Notes under the pieces: model-generated
What the model was told of the DNA's origin: nothing
Databases searched by the model: none
What the model saw: only the letters and a program-made list of their open reading frames with translations
Position numbers and translations under genes: made by a program
In this document: positions 12,051 to 23,145 of the stretch, one piece after another
Layout: each line of letters opens with the position of its first letter
How positions within the stretch are numbered: position 1 is the first letter of the stretch
From: Tausonia pullulans
Lineage: Eukaryota; Basidiomycota; Tremellomycetes; Cystofilobasidiales; Mrakiaceae
Direction of reading: 5' to 3'
Assembly: GCA_951802195.1 (NCBI GenBank)
Contig: OX637621.1
Span: forward strand, 868,001-932,000
Length of the DNA stretch: 64,000 bases

Positions 12051-15000
12051 ATGGCCTCCAGCGTATTGCCGTCGCTGCCGGCTGGCGGCAACGGCGTTGT
12101 CACCTCCGAGCTCGCCACAATCGGCCAGTACACCAGCCAGCTGGGCGAACTCACGAACGCCGTCGACTGTGGCATCCTCTGTTTAACTATCATCGGTGCT
12201 GGCGGCATGATCGCCAGCATGATCAATAAGCGGTACGGTTCCCAGAAGGGGACCACCGTCCGGTCCTGGCTCGTCCTCTTCCTCGTTTTCGGTGACCTTT
12301 GTCTTGGGTGAGTGTCAGGCTTTCTCGCTCTCGCTTTCCTTGGCCGGCTCGAACTGCTGGTTTGTCTGCGTCTCGTCGTCTCATCATCGACGTCTAGAAG
12401 GCTTGGATGACTTGTCGTTACTCTTTGGCTCGGGCTCGGGCTTGCTGGGAGTCCGGCTCCGAGAGAGAGCTCTAAAGTTGATGATCTGCTCCCTCTTTGT
12501 CTATCCCTCCCTCCCTCCCACACGCACCCGTCCTCTTCCAATTCGCTCAAACTAGCATCGTTGGTCTCATTCCCACGGTGGCTACGCTCGCCGGCCGGCC
12601 TCCGAGGGCTGGGTCGGCCTTCTGCAACTCCATGGGCTTCCTCCTCGCTGCTTCAGTTTGGGCTCGTACGTCACTTCTGCACCCCCTATCGAATCACTCT
12701 CGCACTGCCCTCCTCCTCCTTCCTGATCGTCCTTGCCCGGACCACGGGCCTCAAACTGACATGAGTATAACAAATTGCCAGAACACATCAACACACTCAT
12801 GCTTTGCATCGCAACCCACTTCATCCTCATCATGCCTTTAAGCTACGCAACACGCCTCGTCGAACAATACTGGTATCTGAGCCTCCCGGGCGTCTGGGCC
12901 ACCTCCTTCGTCCTCGCCGGCATTGGTTGGGCTGTGCAGGGCAGCTGGGGCTACGTGAGTGGTGTCTATTCCGGCAGCCAACAGATGAGAGCCGAGGCAT
13001 GACTGACTGATGAGATGGCCTGCGGCTTTTTTCCCTTCGGCAGAACAACGGCTTATGTTATTACCAGCCCGGTCTCTTGTGAGCCTCATCACGAAACTTC
13101 CCATCTGGCCTCTCCCCGAAGCTGCGAATCTCCTAACGACTTGAACCGACTCTCTTCATCCTTGCACATTCTCCAGTAGCGAGATCTACCAGTTCGTGCC
13201 GCGCGGCATCGTCTTCAGCATCATCTCCATCCTCTACATCCGGCTCTTCGTCTTCCTTCGTCGGCCGGACTTGATCCGGTCTTCGAATCCAACCTCAGAT
13301 CCGGCGTCCTTGGGCTCTATCCAGAGTCGCAAGTGGAGTCTGCCACTCCGCTGGACACGTGCGAGCGGCGCGAGCGAGAGCACGGCAGCTACCCTGAGGC
13401 CTGGTTTCTGGCATCGGCCCAGTGCCGCTTCCATCATGGCAGAGGGTGCTGTCCGTTCCCCGAAGGACGTCACCGGCCTGGATGCCTACGATATTGGCGG
13501 GTCGAGGGACGACAACGTAGCTCGCCCGCCGACCACGACAGCTGCCACGCAGGACAACATCCCGCAGTGGGAGCGGCTCGAGCTACCTGTATTCGTGGGC
13601 GCCGACTCTGTCCAGACCGGATGGAACGGGGGTCTCAAGAAGAAATCGGTCTTCGGTGGATTGGCAACGACGTTCTCGGGCAAGTCTTCGAGCAAGCCGG
13701 GCACACCACTTCAAACCCTCCCTCCTCCGTCTCCTTCCATCCCCTCAACGCCGATGTCTAAACCGGCCTCAAGCTTCAAACCTCGAACTCCCAACGCTCT
13801 AAATTCGACCCCTGCCTTCCAAAGCCCTCACCTCGCGCCTGAGCTGTCGACGGTGCCGGCTGTCGGATCAGAGGACGACCCCGACTCGGCATACCTCGCT
13901 ATTCGACGCGGGAGCCATGTCTCCTTTCTTGAGTCGCGATCCCAACGACCCTCAACGACTAATTCGGCGACATCCTTCCCGGCACCCGCTTTCGCCTCGG
14001 CGTCTCCCTCTTCTTCCTCGCCCTCTCAGTCTGTCTTTTCCCCTAATTTTTCCCTCTCCGTTCCTTCGGCGCTTGCGGCGTCCACCATCTCGTCATATTC
14101 TCCTCCTAGATCCACCACCTCCCCCTCCTTTCCCCCATCCGTTCAGATCGATTTGGCACGATCGTCACCACCTCCTCCAACGAGCGCTCCTGCCTTGTCG
14201 TCGGTCAGCGGTCGACGCACCTCCTCGACCGAACGCCTTCAACCGGGATCCAATCGGCATCGCCCTTCCACACCTATAAATTCCATCAACCAGCATTCCT
14301 CTCTTCGAGAAAGTTCGGCCGTCGACGATTCACTCGACGCGTCGACTTCTCAGAGGGTCTCCCTTCCACCCTTTTCCCAGCTGGAAGACGCCTCGAACTC
14401 AACCGCCGACAGTCAGACTCCGTCTTCGCCGTCGACGCGTCGCTCATCGGCTGGTACGACCGAGTCGTCTGCGCTTAGTCCCTCAACACCTTCCGGGGGC
14501 GCTCTACCCCCCTTAACTGCCTCTGAGTCAACGTCTCGAGTGAAACTCAGCACGATCTCCCAAAAGGGCGAGCCTATCCTCGGCACGGACGAGGAGCAGG
14601 CTCGCAAGCCTGAGGAGGAGGACAGTGATGACGGCGTTGATGACGATGACGACGAGGAAGTCGGCGGCGAGCCTGACGAGCGAGAGGAGCTCGCGCTGCG
14701 TCGGGTACTCGAACTCACTGAGCCGGGGCCGAACGGCGAGCCGAATTGGGGGAGAAGTCGTAGGTCCAAGGGCTCTCGAGGGATGTCGTCCAGCGGAAGA
14801 ATGGTCGGATCGACGTCTGCCGAGGCGGGAGGCGGCGGCGGTGGCGATGACGGGAGTGGCAGCTGGACTGGCAGTGGGAGCGATGGGACGAACAAGGAGA
14901 GCATGGCTCGGTTCATGAACCGCAAGGCATCGCTTCTCATGCTCTCGTTCCCGCTGGCCTACGTCGTGCTCTTCTCGGTCTCTCTCATTCGCATAATCTA

Positions 15001-15457
15001 TGTAAGCCGCCGTTCCATATTGATCTCAATCACGTGAGCTCTCAACTGACTGGGCGGTGCCTGTCTCCTTCCTGCAGGACTTCGTCCGGCCAAAACCCAT
15101 TCCAGCCCTCTCCGCCGTCGCTCGATGGATGATCTTTGCCCAGGGTCTGCTGGACGCCATAATCTATGGCATTATCGAGGTGAACTTCCGTTCGGTTTCG
15201 GAAACTTTGCGGTTCATACCTGACCTCTTCTTCTCTCTCAGTGGAATGTGAAGCGCACCGTTCGGCGGAAGGTTCGTCGCGGCTACTCGTCCCCTGCCGT
15301 CTCCCGATGGGACACAGCTGCCGTCAGTGGTGGTGTGTTCGATGAAAGCTTTGCCGGTAGCGGAGGAGCAGGCGGTGGCGGTGTCAGTGGCGGTTCAACG
15401 AGCTTCACTCAACGGACGAGCGTTGGGCGGACGACCGGCCTCGGCGTCGTCTCGTGA
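12051..15457 (+). CDS. Git3/Gpr1-type G-protein-coupled nutrient receptor
   Basis: Seven-transmembrane receptor likely to couple to a Gpa2-like G-alpha and cAMP signalling, by family. Visible helices: CGILCLTIIGAGGMIASMI, SWLVLFLVFGD, GIVGLIPTVATLA, SMGFLLAASVWA, LMLCIATHFILIM, WATSFVLAGIGWAV and GIVFSIISILYIRLFVF. A very long third cytoplasmic loop (about 540 residues, 13290-14915) follows, rich in Ser, Pro and Thr with an acidic Asp/Glu block and a Gly-rich patch. Then come the last two helices, SLLMLSFPLAYVVLFSVSLI and ARWMIFAQGLLDAIIYGIIE, followed by the basic WNVKRTVRRKVRRG. This ending matches the Git3 C-terminal domain of fungal glucose/amino-acid sensors such as Gpr1 and Gpr4. The tail is Gly/Ser-rich and ends at 15457. 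Ligand unknown. Confidence 0.85.
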
Positions 15458-16139
15458 TGGAGGCCGTTTTCTGTCGTGTTTATCTGCTTCTTATCCTCAT
15501 CCTGTTCCTATAACGCTTGCTTGCTTGCTTCTTCTTCTTCCTAGATTTTCCTGCGCACTCGCTCAATCAACATTTCAATCCTGACCGGTCTCCTCGCTAA
15601 TTTGCTCTTCGCTCCTGCTGCTGGGTTCGTTTGGTTCATTCTCCCATCATCTTTTTTGCGCCGTCAACTTTGCGCTCATTGCCCTCCCTATCTCTGTATC
15701 CATATAGAAGGCTCATCTTTTCTTTTTCTTCTTCTACCTTGAGGCAAAAAAACAAAAAAAAACAAAAAAAAACAAAAAAAAAAAAACAAAAAAAAAAACA
15801 AAAAAAAACAAAAAAAAACAGACATGCCACTTGACTTCACTCGCTTCGGCAAGACTCGTCCGAGGGAGAGAACCGGCCGAAACGACCTGGCCGGAGACTC
15901 CGCAGCGGCGATTAGCTCTCGTCGACATCCGCTCCGCGTCCCTGACAGCCGGACAGCCAGCCTTTCAGGCTGTCATTCCGGAAGAGCCCGACACTTTCTC
16001 TCGATTAAACGGTAACCATCGCCTCTACATATACCTCTCTCTCTTGCTGCCTAATCTTGCTAGCCACGCAAAGCAGTCGTCTCCCTCGATCTTCTCCCAA
16101 TCGTCGCCTCACTCCATTCTGGCTCGATCCCCAACCTCG
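15458..16139. other. Intergenic stretch with A-rich microsatellite
   Basis: Contains the 3' UTR of the GPCR gene, an A-tract microsatellite (listed separately) and the promoter of the small downstream gene. No other gene recognised. Confidence 0.5.
15746..15820 (+). repeat. Interrupted poly-A microsatellite, (CA7-14)n
   Basis: About 75 bases made of A-runs of 7 to 14 separated by single C residues. It lies about 290 bases downstream of the GPCR stop and about 320 bases upstream of the next start. A nucleosome-excluding spacer is possible, but only the sequence composition is seen. Confidence 0.95.
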
Positions 16140-16406
16140 ATGCTCTCCACTCTCTCTCCGCTCCTCACCCAGTCCCTCAAGGGCTACACCATCCTTGGTG
16201 CCTCCTCTTTGTACGGAGCGTTCGCTGTCGTTTCAATGCTCCGATCCAAGGGCTCGGTGGGTCTCTCAAATTGATCTTATGAGCAGCGCCTGAACACGAG
16301 GGGATCGACCTACTGAGATGTGTATGCCTCCCCAACTCCAATTCAGGTCGACCAGTCGTCCCTCGAGCAGCGCTGGAAGGAGGATATTGTAAATTGGGCT
16401 CCTTGA
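16140..16406 (+). CDS. Small membrane protein, possibly ATP synthase subunit K (Atp19)-like
   Basis: Two exons, 16140-16256 and one ending in TGA at 16406, joined by an intron with a GTGGGT donor and CAG acceptor, give a 58-residue protein. It has a short leader, the stretch KGYTILGASSLYGAFAVVS that forms one hydrophobic helix, a basic turn MLRSKGS, and a polar end RWKEDIVNWAP. One membrane helix near the N-terminus preceded by YTILG recalls fungal ATP synthase subunit K, which anchors dimers of the mitochondrial enzyme. The match is by shape and a few residues only. The start at 16140 is the first ATG in the frame. It could equally be another small mitochondrial inner-membrane protein. Confidence 0.55.
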
Positions 16407-16836
16407 GGAACGTGTCGTGGGCTGGTGAGTATAGCCGATCGGAGCGAGCCAGTAGTCGACGTCGATCCCTGTCTGACTTCTTCCTTTAACTTAGTAACGC
16501 AACACAAGGGCAAAACAACATATCAAGATCCTCAGCCAGCTTCACTCAGTATCTCAAACAACTCAAACGACAACAAGAGCAGGTCAGATCGGTTGGTGGG
16601 TTCGGCTGGGTAGAATGAACATCCGGGATGTCGCTACATCCCCGTGTCGCTCAAGGAGGGATGGTTGCCTAGACATCGTCCGTCCAACCTATGTATATTG
16701 CTCGTACCCCTGTATCTCAATCCAGGCTCAAATCTCGCCAGTGGTTGTGAAATTCGAACCGAGATCCATGGCGTGCCTCATCATCCGATCTCCCTCAGGG
16801 ACTCTCGCCTGTTTTGCGCTCAGTAAGCATGACATC
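16407..16836. other. Convergent intergenic stretch
   Basis: Lies between the small + strand gene and the 3' end of YAE1. Nothing recognised; probably two 3' UTRs. Confidence 0.5.
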
Positions 16837-17679
16837 TCACTTTGACTCCTTTGGCTCAGCTACACTGCTCAGCAGTATCCCAACCTGCCGCTCAAGCTCT
16901 GTCACGCGCCTCTCAAATGCGCCCAGATCGACGCTGCCGCGATCTCCTCCGATTTCCTGCCTTTTGTTCCCACCTCCGTCCCCTCCACTCAAACTCTCCA
17001 TCAGAGCCTCGAGGTCCTCCATCTCCTTCGTCTCCCCTCCCTCCTGCCACTCTGCCTCCCCATCCCCGCCCTCAGCAGCATGCTCCCGCATGTGCGCCTC
17101 GGCCTCTTCATCTCTCCCCAGCACCTCGCTCATCCGCAATTTCCCCAAATCTCGCACCACTCTCCGCGCAGCCTCGATGAGCTTCTCATCGGACGTCGCA
17201 GAAGTGGGGGCGGGCGGGAAGCGCGCTCGTGGAGGAGGGACGAGAAAGGCGAGGAGGGAGGCAGCCCGGCCACGGAGTGAGCCGAGGCGCTGGGCGAGGG
17301 GCGCGCTAAGAGCGTAGCCTTCGTCGAAACCGGATTGGAGGGTCGAAAGCTTGCCTGTAGTGATGCCCTCACGGTAACCGTCCTAGAGGATAGGCAGGAA
17401 CGGACGGCGGACGGAGAGGGGAGTACGGGAAAATGAGAGAGGCAGACTCAGTCAGCAAGATTGGACCATGAGAGCAGGCAAGACAAGGAACGAAAGAAAG
17501 TTTACATTGGTAAACTTCTCCTCGATCGAGTCCCACTCTCGCTCGGCCGTCGTCAAGTTGCCCGCCACCGACTGGGTAGGAAGAGTGGATGACGAAGACG
17601 ACGACGCGTTCTGCTGGTAGGGCGCGTCGTCCCAGTCATCCGTCGCGTCGTAAGAAGAGGGTGTCAAGTCAACGTCCAT
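16837..17679 (-). CDS. YAE1: Yae1-domain protein, Fe-S delivery adaptor
   Basis: Partner of Lto1 that links the cytosolic Fe-S targeting complex to the ABC protein Rli1, needed for ribosome recycling and biogenesis. Two exons, 17506-17679 and 16837-17382, give 239 residues. The junction produces FTNDGYREGITTGKLSTLQ followed by SGFDEGYALSAPLAQRLG, which is the deca-GX3 repeat of the Yae1 N-terminal domain (regularly spaced Gly residues in one amphipathic helix). The N-terminus is acidic and Ser-rich with DDWDD; the C-terminal half is a charged coiled-coil-like tail. The position of the intron just before DGYREG is clear from splice sites on both sides. It follows UPF2 in the same orientation, about 535 bases apart. 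Confidence 0.9.
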
Positions 17680-18214
17680 GACCTATGCTGATGTTTTAGT
17701 GAAAGAGCCGAAAGCCGCCGGTTCCAGATGGGGATGGATGGATGGATGTCGTGGTTTGGAGCAGCTCAAGAGGAGCGGAAGAGCCCGAAATCTCGACAAG
17801 AACGCCCGGACCTTGACCAGTCAGCTCGCTGTCTGCTTGTGATTCTTTCAAATATTGCCATCATCCGGCTCAGACGCATCTTCATCGTCATCGACAGCCC
17901 AAGCAGTGCAAGGATCAGCAAGACCGGCGAAAGCTCTATCGAAGGCAGAGTCATCCACCGGCCAGAAGCGCACGCCCTTGTCCCTCCCCTTCCTGCATCT
18001 GAAATCTGAACCACCATCAGACGAGGCCCGCAACGCTCCAGCTACCAAGGCTCTCCATCCCCTCTTCCGGCGCCAAGGGGAAAGTTCAGCCGAACGAGCA
18101 CCCACCGAAAGAGCGCTTCGTCGTCGCCGCAAATAAATGCCACCATCAGGGACAAGCGACCCGTCATGATAACGCCCGAAACGTCCATCACAGTAGGACA
18201 AGGCCCGAGCCACA
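17680..18214. other. Stretch between UPF2 and YAE1
   Basis: Contains the 3' UTR of UPF2 and the promoter of YAE1. A Ser-rich open frame on the + strand (17855-18136) has no ATG and no recognisable motif, so it is not called. Confidence 0.5.
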
Positions 18215-21200
18215 TCAACTGTTGTCAACGAACCGCAGGCGGATGCCGCGGGCCTTTGCGAGAGCCTCGAGTGCTGCGGCAGACGTCAACGTTTACCACT
18301 TGGTTAAACTTTGAGCAAAAATAAGCAGACACACCTTTCTTTTCATTGTCCTCCTGGCGACCGGTCTGATTGAGGACGAGCGTCTTCATCTGTTGACGGT
18401 CGAGTTTATCCAGCATCTGGTTGCTCCTAGAGCTGATAGCAATGGCCGAGTCGGCCGGGATCTCCATCTCCTTGGTCTACAATAGACAAGTCAATCGCTG
18501 AGGTGCACTTCGAGGGTCAAGGACGAGTGCAAAGCGTACCTGAGGTTTATTACCCTTCTTGGTCAGAAGCATGAACTTCATCTGGCCCCCGCTCGTTCCG
18601 TCATTCGCCTCGCCAGCACCACCGCCGTTCTCAGCCAGAAGGCTGCCATCATCTTTTGCGGGAGCCTTGGCCTTGCGGATGAGCGGGACAGCCGTGTCGA
18701 AGATCGGGACGTTGGCCTTGCGGTCGCCCTTCTTAGACTCCGAAGGTTCAACGAGCATCTTGGAGAACTCGCGGTTAAACTCATCCTCTTCCTCGCGGGA
18801 GAGAGCCTCGGCCTTGGCGAGCCGCTGGAGAACGAGGTCATCCTCTTCGTCGTCAGAGGACATGGAGTCCTCTCCCGCAGAATCGTCGCCCTAGACAGAG
18901 GAAGAAGGAAGTTAGCAGCATCCTCGCTTTGATGGGCACAAGCAGGTGTACCTCATCCACAGCGATCTCGACATCAGTCCCATCGCCGTGCATGCCGTGC
19001 ACGCCATCCTCGCGACGCTCGTCGCCGCTGTCCATGTCCTCGCCGTCCTCGCCGTCCTCGCCATCCTCGCCATCCTCCCTGTCGCTCTCCTCATCCTCGA
19101 CAACTGCAGACGTGTCAAGTCAGCGAAGGCACGAAACACAATAAGACTTTATCTTTCACTCACCAACAGTCTGGAGCGCCTGTGAGGCAAAGAGATCGTC
19201 GACAGCGATGCTGACCTCCTCAAACGATCGGAATGGCTTCATTGATGGGCGAATTGCATCCAACGTGTCCAAGATCATAAACTCGACATCCATTGGAGGG
19301 TCCTTCTTGCAGAACACATAGAGCTATGGGACAGCGGGACTTTGGATCAGCTGACGGAGAACGGAATGAGGACACAGAGCAATGCACCTGGAAAATGACG
19401 AGAAACTGGTCCAGCTTCTTCTTGGCCGATCCCTTGTCAAAGCACATCCCGCATGTGTCGAGGAGCGTGCAGATGAGCCGGACGCGGAAAAAATCGTCTG
19501 CAGCATCGACCGAGCAAGTCCGGCCGGGGACGGGAAGAGTCTCGGAGTGACCGAACGTGATGAGAGACCAGAGGGTGTCAAAGATGACGGCCGAATTGAT
19601 CTGCCGATACCAGTGCAGCTCGCCAAGGAACTTGATGGTAGCGATCCGACGCTGGTTGTGCTTGAAGATGTTGGTCTATCGGCGAGAGGGTCAGCTTTAT
19701 GCTTTTACACGAAGGAAAGAAGGCGAGCGAACCTCGAGTCCCGTCCGAATGTCCTCGATGACCTGGTCGACAACGCCGACGGCAAAGTCCGAATGGAAAC
19801 GAGCGACCTCGAAGACGAGGATGGCAAGCGCGCCGATGTTGGAGAACTTGATTTTCCAGACCTTCGTAAAGGTCTTGTGCAGGAGGTGGAGAATCTGACG
19901 AGGCCGAGGGTTCATCAATGTGTAGTCCAAGAAGGTCGACGGTGCGGGACACAACGCACGTCCGGGTCCTCCCAATGTAGCTTGCGGATGAGTTTGAGTA
20001 CCTTGTCGACGGTCTTCTTGATGAGGATGTCATGGATGAGGTGTCGGACAAATTGCTCCATCGGCGGGCGCTCCTTCTGCTGCACGGCGGAACGCTCCGG
20101 CGGATTGCACTGGAATTGGGATTTATCGTGAGCGGTAAATAAATAAAATAAAGAGAGACGGAGTCACGGGACGGACTGACCTGGTAGTAAGCGTTCTCCA
20201 GAAGGAGGAGAAGGCGTTGGTCAAAGTGTTGGGCACTCTGCTTTCTTCGCATAAGCTCGAGCTATAGCAAGCGAAGGGGCGGAGTCAGTGCAGGTCCAGC
20301 TCACTAACGACTTCGAGAGGTTGATCGCGTACCATGCTCTTCATCCTTTCCCCAGTCTCCTCGCTGCGAAGAAGGAAGCGGCCACATCCCTCGAGTAGGA
20401 GAGCGGCACACTCGACATTGGCGTTCGTGAGGTCGTCGATAAGGACCTTGTAGACATGGAGAATGGTATGCGGCTGCGCGACTTTGAACTTTGCAAGCTC
20501 GCAGTAGAAGCGGATGTTCTGAAGATAACCCTGTCTGTTAGTCATCTACGAAATTTGAGCGGAAGCAGGAGATCACGAACCTTTGATCGGACTTCGGCCA
20601 GCTCCTTGACAAGCTTTTTGCGCTGGAGATAACGAAACTCTTCGTCGAGCTACAAGGGAGCGAAAGAGAATCAGCCTGGAAAGCAGTCTGATAAAGTGTA
20701 TACAAAAGCCCCACGATCGCGATGAGACCCTGGCCGACATCCGGCATGTAAGGGTTGAGGATGGCCGTGAACCGTGCATATAGTGGAAGGAGATCGGATC
20801 GGTTCTTAGGGACGGCACCGAGGAACTGTGAGGGAAGGCAAGAGAACTCTCAGTTTTTATTGAACGGGACGGGCGATGAACATCTGGGACAGACCTTGAT
20901 AACTCGCTTTCGGCTCGCCTTGGAGTTCAAGAAGCCAAAGTCGACCGCGAGCTGGTCTAGGGCTGCCTTGGACGTAGTTTCGGGCAGAGCGGCAAAGATG
21001 GCGTTGATGCGAGCAAGCGGTCCAGCCGGAAGACCTCCGGCAAGATCGGCGTCGTCCGCGCCCGAGGGGGTGGCTTGAGTGGCAGACTCTGGCACCGGTG
21101 AGTTCGGGCTGGGAAAGAGAAAAATCAGTCAGGCAGATTGAGCAATGACTCGATGAGAGAGGCGTAACCCACAAAATGGCTGGCTCTTCTTTGGGACTCG

Positions 21201-22924
21201 AAGGTAACGTGTCCTGCCTGTATTCGGCGTTGTCGGCGACATGATCCTCTCCACCAATAGCCGCCGACTCCCCCTCGCCCTCCAGCTTCTCGAGCTCCCT
21301 TTTGACCTCTTCCTGCTCCTTCCTCTCCCTTGCTTTGACTTCCTCCTTGTCCTCTTCCTTCTTCTTCTCCTTGACACCCAATATCCCTCCAGGGACAAAT
21401 TCGCCAAGGTCGACGACATCCTCGTAGAACCGGCGCTCCTCTTCGTCTTCCCACATGCCTCCGAGAGGGATGTCGTCGAGCGCGCGGGAAAAGGTGTTGG
21501 CGGACGTCGAAGAGTCGAGGACGAGGACAGACGCGTTGCCCTTGGTCGTGGTGAGGGCCGGGAAGACGGGGGCAGGGAGATGGAGAAGGTCGGCGAGGCT
21601 AGTGAAAGACGAACAAGGTCAGTCGGGCAGGCGACAGCACGGGAGGAAACGACATTCACGAGGTCATGCCAGCCATGAGCCGCTCGACCTCCTTCGTCAT
21701 CTTCTCGTAAGCCTGCTGGCGATCCTCGAAAATCTCGCCCGACTTGATATACGCCTCGTGGTTCTTTTGGTCCTGCTCTTGCAGTTTCTGGTTGATGGAG
21801 GTCGGTTGAGGTTAGCGTCGTCCCTGGCGAGAGGGCAGCATGCATGCGGACAGAGGGCAAGAGCCAAGCGCGCCACTTACAACCCTGCCCTTGAGAACGA
21901 CCTTGCCGAGAGCCTCATAATAGGCGAGAAAAGCAGATCGCAGTCGCTTCTGCGTGTCGGCCGGGACGAGTTCATCCTCCTCCAGCTCGATGGTCTCTCC
22001 AGGTTTGGGATCCGCCGAGGCATCTGACGGTGCTGGCGGGGCAGGACCGAGATATACGCGTCCAAATGCCTTAAGGAACGACTGGAAGAGAGGCAGGGAC
22101 GTGTAAAGGGGATCCGACGCGAGCTAAAGTTGGCGGTCGTATCAGACATGAAGAACGCGACGCGAGTGTACATGTATGCAGGTCAAGACATTTGTACTCA
22201 CGAGGCCTTTGAGTCCCTCCTCCACACACCACCCGCTCGAAGATCCATCCTCAGGTGTAGCGGCCTTAGCCTTCTTGCTACTGCCTCCCGCAGCTGCTGC
22301 TGTTGCTGCTCCGGCTCCGCCAAGGAGTCTCAGGCCGCACACCTCCGCCTCGGCCAGGACGCGAAGGACGCCGCGCTGCTTAGTGACTCGCTCCTTCTCA
22401 TCCCTGTCGCGCTGGTCTGCCGGTAAGGCCTTAAGTGCTGACGCGTTAGGAGGCGTGAGGAGGGCGAGAAGCGACGTGAGGAGAGGAGTGAGGAAGCTGG
22501 ACGGGTCGAGCCGGATCGCGAGAGCGGAGAGTATCTGTTACATACGAGCGAAAACCAGCAGTAAGACGGTCAGACCTATTGGCTGCGCCATGAAGGACAG
22601 CAACATGAGGTCTGAACCCACCTCGGCCACCACAAAGACGTCGCCCTTCCCGCCGAGACCCACAACGCCCTCAAGGCAGGCGTCTACGAGTTCGTCGGCG
22701 TACTTGGTGAGGGTGAGGCCCTCAACGTCCTTCAGTACCGCATCACGAGAGTCGAGGGAGAAGTTCTTGCGAAGCCTGTTGAGGAGGGAGAGATGTCGCT
22801 TGAGGGACGAATCGAGCGACTTGTTGACGAGTTGGACACTGCCGTGTGGGAGGCTGTTCCGGGCGATGAGCGGGGTCCGTTTGGCTCGCTTGAGCGGGTC
22901 CGGCGGGGCTGGGTCCGTCGACAT
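18215..22924 (-). CDS. UPF2: Nonsense-mediated mRNA decay factor Upf2 (three MIF4G domains)
   Basis: Scaffold that joins Upf1 and Upf3 on mRNAs with premature stops. The start at 22924 gives MSTDPAPPDPLKRAKRTPLI and then the first MIF4G helices (LNRLRKNFSL, LTLTKYADELVDACLEGV). A charged linker (EKKKEEDKEEVKARERKEQEE) precedes the second MIF4G domain (LARINAIFAALPETTSKAAL, FCELAKFKVAQPHTILHVYK). The third follows (VDKVLKLIRKLHWEDPDV, FSNIGALAILVFEVARFHSD). After it come a highly acidic region with EDG repeats and a C-terminal Upf1-binding segment (FNREFSKMLVEPSESKK, MKFMLLTKKGNKPQ). The protein ends RLRFVDNS at 18215. About 1,150-1,200 residues from many exons, the usual size. Shares a 220-base divergent promoter with the next gene. 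Confidence 0.95.
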
Positions 22925-23145
22925 GGTAGCCTCTATAGATGGAAGAGGTGGTGGATGTGAGATGGTGGGAAGTGGTCGTCGTCGGATGGTTAATAGAGGC
23001 GGGGAGAGGGCGAGGCGTCTGGTGCGTGAGGAGACATACGCGCTCGGATCGGACAGCCTCCCATCCTCGTCGTCGTTCATCATCCTCTCAACTCCACACC
23101 CTCTCGTCCAGCAACCAGCACACACACTCGCCTTACCCTTTCAAC
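22925..23145. promoter_or_regulatory. Divergent promoter between UPF2 and amidohydrolase-like gene
   Basis: A 221-base gap between two outward-pointing start codons. Both promoters must fall here. No specific site recognised. Confidence 0.5.

Noticed and set aside
15746-15820. A-rich tract as the tail of a decayed LINE
   Set aside because: Regular single-C interruptions fit a microsatellite, and neither side resembles the LINE tail at 25189-25271.
17855-18136. Ser-rich open frame on the + strand between UPF2 and YAE1
   Set aside because: It opens with TTG, has no upstream exon that I could join, and shows no recognisable motif.
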